Shown: positions 1 through 6,000 of the stretch, piece by piece | How positions within the stretch are numbered: position 1 is the first letter of the stretch | Layout of the letters: every line of letters starts with the position of its first letter | Assembly: GCA_012521625.1 (NCBI GenBank) | Contig: JAAYLY010000056.1 | Span: 1-8,182 of the forward strand | Reading direction: 5' to 3' | Length of the DNA: 8,182 nucleotides | DNA from: Tissierellia bacterium | Lineage (GTDB): Bacteria; Bacillota; Clostridia; Tissierellales; Tissierellaceae | Program-made: the position numbers and the translations under genes | Notes under the pieces: model-generated | Database searches by the model: none | What the model was told of the DNA's origin: nothing | What the model saw: only the letters and a program-made list of their open reading frames with translations

Positions 1-54
1 CCTACTAAAATTAGCCATGTAGATGGTAAATATGGGGATGGAACAGCCCTTTGA
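1..54 (+). CDS. tnpB: Possible C-terminal fragment of TnpB (IS200/IS605 OrfB), partial
   Basis: Reading from base 1 gives an open frame of 17 codons (ending DGKYGDGTAL) closed by TGA at 52-54. The other two + frames stop almost at once. TnpB proteins of this family normally end just upstream of, and overlapping, the structured right end, so position and strand fit. The fragment is too short to show the RuvC or zinc-finger motifs, and TnpB tails are poorly conserved. The assignment therefore rests on context alone. Confidence 0.35.
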   Translation, partial: PTKISHVDGKYGDGTAL

Positions 55-125
55 GCGTGGGTAAACTTGCTCCGATGGGAGTATTGACCACGAAGCCACC
101 ACCTCTATAGGTGGAGGTAGTTCAC
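20..125 (+). ncRNA. Probable 3' part of an omega RNA (reRNA) scaffold of the TnpB element
   Basis: TnpB nucleases use an RNA made from the 3' end of their own element; its scaffold ends at the right end and its guide is the flanking DNA. Several helices are visible here: TGCTCC (68-73) with GGAGTA (78-83) around a GATG loop; an alternative GAGC (53-56) with GCTC (69-72); GTGG (57-60) with CCAC (88-91), which would form a pseudoknot with the GAGC helix; and the terminal CCACCT/AGGTGG hairpin (99-114). If the scaffold ends at 125, the guide would begin at 126. The 5' limit is a guess, and activity is unknown because tnpB is not in view. Confidence 0.5.
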
Positions 126-155
126 AACAAGATAAATGTATAAATTAGTCTATTA

Positions 156-184
156 TTGGAAACATAAGTACTACAAGATAATAT
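156..184 (+). promoter_or_regulatory. Candidate promoter for the 60-residue gene
   Basis: TTGGAA (156-161) and TAATAT (179-184) are separated by 17 bases, upstream of a GGAGGT ribosome binding site. The match to the housekeeping consensus is modest in AT-rich DNA. The element TGGAAACAT at 157-165 recurs exactly ahead of the next gene, which gives the region some extra weight. Confidence 0.35.
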
Positions 185-206
185 ATTAATATTTGGAGGT
201 AATCTT

Positions 207-389
207 ATGGAATTAAATACTAAGGAGAAAATCAAGAAGAAGATCTTAGATATTCAGGAGATTATAAAGGACTATAAGAACCTTTCAAAGGAAGTAGATG
301 ACATGGAGGCAGCAGACCTATTTAGGGAGTATGCCGAGCAGTGTGGTCTCCAAGCAGCAGAGTTACAGAAGTTGCTTAAAAAATTTTAA
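207..389 (+). CDS. Small helical cytosolic protein of unknown function (60 aa)
   Basis: I do not recognise a named family. The ATG at 207 sits six bases after a perfect GGAGGT (195-200), so the start is secure and the gene is very probably expressed. The product is highly charged, with a Lys-rich N-terminus (residues 6-12), no signal peptide and no membrane segment. It should fold as two amphipathic helices (about 5-30 and 33-58) forming a hairpin. The second half (AADLFREYAEQCGLQAAEL) faintly resembles one helix of rubrerythrin/ferritin-like proteins, but metal-ligand ExxH motifs are absent, so that function is not claimed. There is one cysteine (residue 46). It is followed 76 bases later by the ytxH-like gene on the same strand, suggesting it belongs to the same cell-envelope or stress cluster. 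Confidence 0.75.
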   Translation: MELNTKEKIKKKILDIQEIIKDYKNLSKEVDDMEAADLFREYAEQCGLQAAELQKLLKKF

Positions 390-419
390 TGGAAACATTA
401 GCCAATTTGATTGTATAAT
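390..419 (+). promoter_or_regulatory. Candidate promoter for the ytxH-like gene
   Basis: There is a perfect TATAAT at 414-419. Eighteen bases upstream lies TGGAAA (390-395), a weak -35 that is part of a TGGAAACAT word identical to the one at 157-165. Transcription would begin near 426, about 40 bases before the ATG at 466. A GGGTAT at 429-434 resembles a sigma-B -10 element, but no correctly spaced GTTTAA partner is present. Confidence 0.45.
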
Positions 420-465
420 ATATTTATAGGGTATGTAATTAGAAAAGAGTAAAGGGGAGATTCTT

Positions 466-900
466 ATGATTAAAAACCTCATTGAACAGAAGAGAAAAGA
501 GTATGAGAGAAGAAGGAAGATGGAAGTAGCGAAAAATGTAGCAAAGGGTACAGTATTAGGTACCGCTGTAGGTGCACTGGCAGGTATTTTATTTGCACCC
601 AAATCCGGTAAGGAGACCAGAAAGGAGATAGCAGATAAATCCAAGGAACTATCAGAAAATGTAAAAGTTACTGTACAAGATTCAATGACCAAGACTAAGG
701 AATTTACAGACAAGATTGTTACAGATGTAAAAACTAATGTTATGGCCATGAAGGAAAAGAACATGAAGGCTACTAAGACTTTAAAGGATGAACTTAAGGA
801 AGAAACAGCTGATGTGTTAGAAGAAGTAGGAGATGGCATGGTTCAAATAGGTGAAGCCATTGGTGAGCAGGCCGATGAATTAAAGAAGGAGATAAAATAA
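466..900 (+). CDS. ytxH: YtxH-domain membrane-anchored protein (144 aa)
   Basis: This is a member of the YtxH family, small Firmicutes envelope proteins linked to general stress; their molecular role is not settled. The N-terminus is strongly basic (residues 8-18). It is followed by a Gly/Ala-rich hydrophobic segment (about 27-44, GTVLGTAVGALAGILFA) and then the family hallmark APKSGKETR (44-52). The remaining ~90 residues are charged and should form a long amphipathic helix or coiled coil with no catalytic motif. One membrane pass with the basic end inside is likely. The ATG at 466 follows AAAGGGGAG (451-459) at six bases. In Bacillus subtilis ytxH is adjacent to ytxG; here the YtxG-like gene is next downstream, which supports the identification. 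There is no terminator between them, so co-transcription is likely. Confidence 0.85.
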   Translation: MIKNLIEQKRKEYERRRKMEVAKNVAKGTVLGTAVGALAGILFAPKSGKETRKEIADKSKELSENVKVTVQDSMTKTKEFTDKIVTDVKTNVMAMKEKNMKATKTLKDELKEETADVLEEVGDGMVQIGEAIGEQADELKKEIK

Positions 901-937
901 AAGCTTAAAAGTATAGTATAAAGAAGGAGTAAGATTA

Positions 938-973
938 GTGCTAGTAACCCACGATGAAGATAAGAAAAACTAA
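938..973 (+). CDS. Possible 11-codon leader mini-ORF between ytxH and the ytxG-like gene
   Basis: AGAAGGAG (922-929) is a good ribosome binding site with no long gene behind it. Eight bases downstream a GTG opens a frame of 11 codons (MLVTHDEDKKN) ending at TAA 971-973, just before the AAGGGGGAG site of the next gene. It could be a leader for translational coupling, the remnant of a decayed gene, or chance. A peptide this short has no recognisable homology. Confidence 0.2.
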   Translation: MLVTHDEDKKN

Positions 974-990
974 GGACAAGGGGGAGACCT

Positions 991-1461
991 ATGGATGCCA
1001 ACTTGACGGTACAGGACCTTTTTAGATTGATACTTTACTTAATAGGTATAGGGGTCGGTACTTATTTTATTTTAGTCTTAAGCAAGATCAACAGAATTTT
1101 AGGTCAAGCTAGAGATATAATCGATTCCAATTTAAATGAATTGGAGACTACTATTAAACAATTGCCAGACATAAGCTATAATGTAAATGAGATTACTAGG
1201 GAAGCTAAGGACGCCCTAAATCAATTGACTCCTGAGATAACCGGCCTAGTACAGAATGTTAACTGTATTTCACAACAGGCCGCTTCCATTACCAATACCG
1301 TTAAGGATACGACGGAAAGGGTAAGCGATACTGTAGATGAAGTAGCTGAAAGTATAGCAGACACTGCCATAGCCTTTAAGTATGGGACCAAGACTATAAC
1401 AGATTACATTCATCTAATCCTGGAAGTCTTTGAATTGATTAAGAATAAGTTGAAAAAATAG
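991..1461 (+). CDS. YtxG/DUF948-like single-pass membrane coiled-coil protein (156 aa)
   Basis: The architecture is that of DUF948 (B. subtilis YtxG): an N-terminal membrane segment (about residues 11-30, FRLILYLIGIGVGTYFILVL) and then a long, nearly proline-free heptad-rich region (about 35-125) rich in Asn, Thr and acidic residues. The latter resembles the signalling helices of chemoreceptors. The C-terminus (about 138-156) is a shorter amphipathic helix ending in lysines. There are no catalytic motifs; family members are of unknown biochemical role and are annotated as general stress proteins. The ATG at 991 follows AAGGGGGAG (978-986) at four bases. It lies 90 bases after ytxH on the same strand and a strong terminator follows, making it the last gene of the unit. 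Sequence similarity to DUF948 is judged by eye, so the family name is less sure than the topology. Confidence 0.75.
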   Translation: MDANLTVQDLFRLILYLIGIGVGTYFILVLSKINRILGQARDIIDSNLNELETTIKQLPDISYNVNEITREAKDALNQLTPEITGLVQNVNCISQQAASITNTVKDTTERVSDTVDEVAESIADTAIAFKYGTKTITDYIHLILEVFELIKNKLKK

Positions 1462-1482
1462 ATTTAGTTTTCATTCAACACC

Positions 1483-1513
1483 AGAGCCCTAAGGGGCTCT
1501 CTTATTTGTCTAT
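1483..1513 (+). terminator. Intrinsic terminator closing the ytxH cluster
   Basis: AGAGCCC (1483-1489), a TAAG loop and GGGCTCT (1494-1500) form a perfect 7-bp GC-rich stem. It is followed by a T-rich, though interrupted, tract (CTTATTTGTC, 1501-1510) and by a run of Ts at 1519-1525. It begins 22 bases after the stop codon at 1461. Confidence 0.85.
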
Positions 1514-1526
1514 AGATATTTTTTTG

Positions 1527-1554
1527 TTGATAATGGTAAAATTACTGATATACT
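1527..1554 (+). promoter_or_regulatory. Extended -10 promoter for the lipid kinase operon
   Basis: TTGATA (1527-1532) and TATACT (1549-1554) are separated by 16 bases, and the -10 is preceded by TG one base upstream (1546-1547), the extended -10 arrangement. It lies directly downstream of the terminator of the preceding unit. The predicted 5' leader of about 75 bases is A-rich; I see no riboswitch or hairpin in it. Confidence 0.65.
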
Positions 1555-1634
1555 ATATTATAAGATATGGCAATATTTATCAAACTAAATGAAAAACTAA
1601 AAATCAGCAAACTATAAAGTGAAAGGCGGATAAA

Positions 1635-2522
1635 ATGAGACGAGTGAAGTTTATAGTTAACCCTTCATCTGGAAGACAGACTGCAGAAGCAAAAATCGAT
1701 GCTTTAAGCAAATTACTGCTAGATGATGGTTATACTGTGGCTAAGTTTTTCACTAAGGGAAAAGACGATGCTATGAAGGAAACTATTAGAACTTGTAAGG
1801 AAGATTGGGATTTTATTATAGTTTCCGGTGGCGATGGCACGGTAAATGAAGTGGCAAGGGGTATAATGAATAGTGAAAGGAAGATACCAGTGGCCATCCT
1901 GTCATCAGGGACTGTAAACGACTTTGCAAACTATATGAATATCCCTACTAAGGCAAGCGAGTTCTTTAATATGATAAAAAAAGGAAAGATAATAGATATA
2001 GACCTGGGCCAAGTAGGTGACAACTACTTCGTAAACGTGGCGGCAGGTGGACTTTTGACTAATGTAGGTTATCAGGTACAGCCTGAAGCCAAGGCTAGAT
2101 TAGGTAGACTAGCCTATTACCTAGAAGGCCTGAGGGAATTCGTCACAGAGGGAATTGAGCCTATCCATATGAAGTTTGAAAGTGAAGAATATACCTTAGA
2201 AGATAAGGTTTTATTATTTTTAATTTCCAATAGTTCATCCATCGGTGGCTTTAAAAAGCTAGCACCGGCAGCTGAAGTAGGAGATGGACTATTAGACGTA
2301 CTGATTATCAAGGATTCTGATATAGGGGAGATAGCCAACATTTTCTTTATGATCCTAAGGGGGGACCATATTAACCATCCTAATGTAGTCTACTTTAAGA
2401 CCAATAAGATAAAAGTAGAAAGTGACAGGGACGTAACTATAGATATAGATGGGGAATATGGAGGCAAGTTGCCTAAGACCTTCCAGGTAGTACACAAGGG
2501 AATGAAGATCTTCGTTTCTTAA
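1635..2522 (+). CDS. Diacylglycerol kinase family lipid kinase (YegS/DgkB/BmrU type, 295 aa)
   Basis: Predicted to phosphorylate diacylglycerol or a related lipid with ATP at the cytoplasmic membrane face, returning DAG to phosphatidic acid for phospholipid synthesis. The catalytic domain (about 1-130) shows NPSSG (9-13), the nucleotide-binding GGDGTVNEVARG (65-76) and SSGTVNDFANYMNIP (90-104). The C-terminal beta-rich domain (about 131-295) has NVAAGG (134-139), DGLLDV (217-222) and the conserved DGE (272-274) that supplies the general base in DgkB structures. All key motifs are present and the length is typical. The usual LPxGTxND motif reads LSSGTVND, a mild variation. The ATG at 1635 follows AAAGGCGG at about five bases. 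The exact lipid substrate cannot be decided between DgkB (lipoteichoic acid recycling) and other YegS-like kinases. It is first in a probable operon with the MarR gene 15 bases downstream. Confidence 0.9.
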   Translation: MRRVKFIVNPSSGRQTAEAKIDALSKLLLDDGYTVAKFFTKGKDDAMKETIRTCKEDWDFIIVSGGDGTVNEVARGIMNSERKIPVAILSSGTVNDFANYMNIPTKASEFFNMIKKGKIIDIDLGQVGDNYFVNVAAGGLLTNVGYQVQPEAKARLGRLAYYLEGLREFVTEGIEPIHMKFESEEYTLEDKVLLFLISNSSSIGGFKKLAPAAEVGDGLLDVLIIKDSDIGEIANIFFMILRGDHINHPNVVYFKTNKIKVESDRDVTIDIDGEYGGKLPKTFQVVHKGMKIFVS

Positions 2523-2533
2523 GAAGAGGTGAT
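2523..2533 (+). promoter_or_regulatory. Ribosome binding site that decides the MarR start
   Basis: GAAGAGGTGAT matches the anti-Shine-Dalgarno complement at 9 of 11 positions and is spaced correctly for the GTG at 2538. The earlier in-frame GTG at 2529 lies inside this site and has no separate one, so it is a poor start. Confidence 0.7.
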
Positions 2534-2537
2534 AAAG

Positions 2538-2990
2538 GTGAGCGAGGATAAGGATAGAATAGAAGAAACGGTAGCGGAGATTGAAAAATATTTAAGAAGG
2601 ATAGATTATACCATCAGGAAAAAAGGGAGAGAGATCATACTAGAAGAAAATATCACCATACCTCAATTTCACGCACTGCAGATTCTAATCCATCACGGGA
2701 AATTGACTATAGGTGATCTAAGCCAAAAGATGTCGCTTGCATGCAGCACTATAACTGACTTAATCGACAGGATGGAAAAGACCCAGCTTGTAGCTAGAAA
2801 AAGAAGTGAAAAGGATAAGAGGGTCGTAATAGTGGAAGTACTGCCAAAGGGACATGAGATCTTAGAAAAGGTGTTAATAAAGCGAAGGGAGTATTTAAGG
2901 GGAAAAATCTCCCACTATAAGCTAGAAGAGATGGAAAATTTAAGGAGGGAGCTCCAGATCCTGTACGAGTCCATAGGCAGTGATGATTAG
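2538..2990 (+). CDS. MarR-family transcriptional regulator (150 aa)
   Basis: A dimeric winged-helix DNA-binding protein. After N-terminal dimerisation helices (about 5-35) comes the wHTH (about 40-107). IPQFHALQIL begins it, LTIGDLSQKMSL is the first HTH helix, CSTITDLIDRMEKTQLV (69-85) is the recognition helix, and the wing RKRSEKDKRVVIVEVLPKG (87-105) carries the family-typical D-K/R-R pattern. A C-terminal helical pair (about 108-147) completes the dimer interface. The GTG at 2538 is chosen because its ribosome binding site (2523-2533) is strong; starting at 2529 would add three residues. A single Cys (69) lies at the tip of the recognition helix, but nothing shows that it is redox-active. 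It lies between the lipid kinase and the giant cyclase gene with short gaps on both sides, so it may autoregulate this operon. The ligand is unknown. Confidence 0.88.
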   Translation: MSEDKDRIEETVAEIEKYLRRIDYTIRKKGREIILEENITIPQFHALQILIHHGKLTIGDLSQKMSLACSTITDLIDRMEKTQLVARKRSEKDKRVVIVEVLPKGHEILEKVLIKRREYLRGKISHYKLEEMENLRRELQILYESIGSDD

Positions 2991-3020
2991 TTAGAATTAT
3001 TGGAAAAGGGGTAAATTTTG

Positions 3021-6000
3021 ATGAAGCTTATCAATAATAGATTTAGGGTCTACAATATCGTTAATGAGGGTACAGTTGATGAATCTTACATCATCAAAGA
3101 CCTGCAAGATGAAGAAAAACTTAAATTCCTTACCATCTACCACGGCACTAGGGATAAGAGGATTCTAGACTACTTTATTACGGAGTTTGAAACCCTAGTC
3201 AACGTAAACAATAGGAGTCTGGTTAAATTAGAGGAATTTGAGCTAGTTGAAACCATCAACTTAAAAAAGGCCGGCTCCCTCATGTACTACTATGTTTTAA
3301 ACGAATATGTAGAAGGCCCTAAATTACATGAAGTTAGAAGAAAATTAGATCTTGAAGCCTGCCTTAAGGTTATCCTAGATTTGATGTGCGTTATGGATTA
3401 CCTCCATTTCAGGGGCTACTCCTATAAGCTCCTAAGCCCGACTAACATCTTCCTAACTAAGGATAATCAAGTAAAAATTAAGGATTTAGCAACTATTACT
3501 AGGGATTACTTCTATTCCCATTATAATGACCTGACGGAGTTATTTATAGCACCGGAGCTTTTTAGAATAGATGATGCTGCAGATAAGTATGTGGATTACT
3601 ATTCTTTAGGAATGCTAATGAAGTACCTCCTCTTCCAGGGACTTCATATGAATGTGGTAGAAAAGAATGTATTTAGATTCCCCTTAACTGATGATCAAAA
3701 GGCTCTTCTAACAGACACCATAACCAACCTTACCCACAAAGACCCTACCTTGAGGAATATAAGTCTAAGGGACCATATTAAAAACATCCTCACCACTTTC
3801 AACCTAGATTATGAATGCGATTTAATTAAAGAAAGGGACCAACTGGTATTAAATGCCAAAATAGTTGGTAGGGAGAAGGAGATTAATACCCTTTTAGAGA
3901 TAGATGAAAGCCTAGCCAAGGGCATAAAGAGGTACAATAGCGCCATTATATCAGGTGGTATAGGCTCTGGTAGGAGTAAGCTATTAGGGGAGTTGGCCTT
4001 TAGATTCCGCTTGCGTAACAGGACGGTCATCCACCTAAAGGGAAGGGAAAGCCTATCCCCTACAGGGCTAACTGTGTCCAGCCTACTTAAGGCCTCCTTT
4101 AAACATGCGTGTAATGAGATCATCTTAAAATATAGTGATGATTTTAATGAACTCTTAGGTAAAGATAAAAAGGTCCAAGGGCTAGGACAGAAATCCAATG
4201 AAGAAAAATTTAGGATTGTTAACCGCCTAATTGATTTTTATACAGACCTAACTATGGATAATGTGGTCTATATCCTCATAGACGATATCTATATGGCGGA
4301 AGAAGACCTGCTAAATTTCATCAATTACCTGGCCAACAAGATGGAAAACAACAGGATTTTCCCTATCCTGGCCACCATAGACCCGGTAATGATAAGGGAT
4401 GAAAGTATTAGGACCTGCATATCATCCATGCTAAAGGATGAATCCATACTCCATATGGAACTTAGCAACCTAAATGAAGAGGAAACCCATAAATTTGTAA
4501 GAAACATCCTGGGCAGCAAGGATATACCTAAGGAATTCTCCACCTTCATCTATAGGGAGAGCCTAGGTAATCCTAACTATATCTACTTCATAATCAGGGA
4601 TCTCTATAATCGTAAGGAACTCTACCTTTCCCCTGAGGGAGTTTGGGAGACTAGGGTAAAGGATTATGACATTATCACCATATCAATAGATGAAAACCAG
4701 CTAATAAAGAGACAACTAGAATCCCTAAGTGAAGAGGAACATAGGGTATTGGAGTGTATAGCCATATCTAAGGATATGACGACTAAGCAGCTTCTTTTAT
4801 CTATGCTGGATATGGAAGAGGTTGAGTTGGATAGGATAATAGCCACCCTAATGGAGGAAAAAATAGTAGACGATAAATTTATTGATACCAATGAGATTTT
4901 AAGCATCTATAATATAGAGCTTAAGCGACTGGTCTATTCAAGGATAGATGAGGACAGGCGTCTTAAGCTTCACAAGCTAGCTTCCAAGGCAATAATGGCC
5001 CAATATACTAATCTTAAGTTCATCATGGATGAGCTTATACACCATTTAAAAAATTCTAACCAAATGGATACTGCCTTAAAGCTGGTCTTGGAAGAGGCTA
5101 ATAGGCAGAAGAATAAATATACTTCCTATTCCATCTTCCTTTGGGAAAATGCTTATCAATTGGCCATAAACACCGATGATGAATATTTACTAGAAATCTT
5201 AGATACCCTTATATATATTTACCAGACCAAGGGATATACGGACCTACTGGGGGAATATATCAATAAGTTACACAGATTAGCCATAGAGAGGCAGGACCTG
5301 GAGTATATCATCAAGGCTAAGCATCATCAAGTAGAGGTTTATTTTGCAGCCAACCAATTGGATATAGCTGAAAATCTAATAAAAGAGATGGAGGAGATAA
5401 TAGGACAAAATCCCCATCTAATTGAAGCTAAAATTCTCCTCTTCCTAGATAAGGCCAAGATATCCTATGGTAAGAGCAAACTAAATCTTTTAGAAGGCTA
5501 TCTACTGAAAGCCCTAAAGTTATCTGAGGAGGAAGGTGTTACAACTTATTTAGGCCATATCTACAACCTATACGGCATATATAAATACCTGGTTGGCCAG
5601 CCTGAGGAGGCCATTGAACTACTAAATAGGAGTATAGCCTTCTATGAATCCCAGGGAAATCCAGTAGATGGTATTATACCCATAAATAATCTAGGCAACA
5701 TCTATGCCGATGTATATGGACGAGACCAGGAAGCCCTAAAATATTTCAGAAAGGGCTATGAAATTGCTACTAAATTTGAATTTATTAAGCTTAGTTCAGT
5801 CTTTTCCAGCAACATAGGAGATATGTACTACCGTAATTTCAAATTTGAAGAGGCTCTAAAATACTTCCTTAAATCTAGGGAACTATCTAACTCCATAGGT
5901 GAATATAGGGGTATAATCCTATCTAACATCAACCTGGGAATGGTATATATCAGGATGGAAAAATTGGCTGAGGCCGACAAGATCTATAATTACGTAAAGG

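Larger units (their letters stand above)
1..125 (+). mobile_element. Right end of an IS200/IS605-type (TnpB-carrying) element, partial
   Basis: The segment ends in a GC-rich hairpin followed by GTTCAC, a layout I recognise from the right ends of clostridial IS200/IS605 elements that carry tnpB. The hairpin is CCACCT (99-104), a CTAT loop, then AGGTGG (109-114), with extra outer pairs at 96-97/116-117. The element boundary is placed near 125 by analogy; the left end and most of the body lie outside the window. These elements have no long terminal inverted repeats or target duplications, so the edge cannot be fixed from this side alone. Recognition is by pattern recall, without a database comparison. 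Confidence 0.6.

Noticed and set aside
96..117. The hairpin at the left end as a stand-alone intrinsic terminator
   Set aside because: No T-tract follows (the sequence continues TAGTTCACAACAAG), and its form and position fit an IS605-type right end.
429..434. GGGTAT as a sigma-B -10 element ahead of ytxH
   Set aside because: No GTTTAA-like partner lies at the required 12-15 bases upstream; the nearest candidate, GTATAA, is 10 bases away. A perfect TATAAT at 414-419 is a simpler explanation.
363..839. A 158-codon open frame on the minus strand across the ytxH region
   Set aside because: It lies opposite the ytxH-like gene, which has a clear family motif and ribosome binding site. The minus frame is a Ser/Phe/Leu-rich shadow of the Lys/Glu-rich coding strand.
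1555..1634. c-di-GMP or other riboswitch in the leader of the kinase operon
   Set aside because: The leader is short, A-rich and without stable stems or recognisable conserved aptamer segments.
2529..2531. GTG at 2529 as the MarR start
   Set aside because: It lies inside the ribosome binding site that serves the GTG at 2538 and has no separate site of its own.
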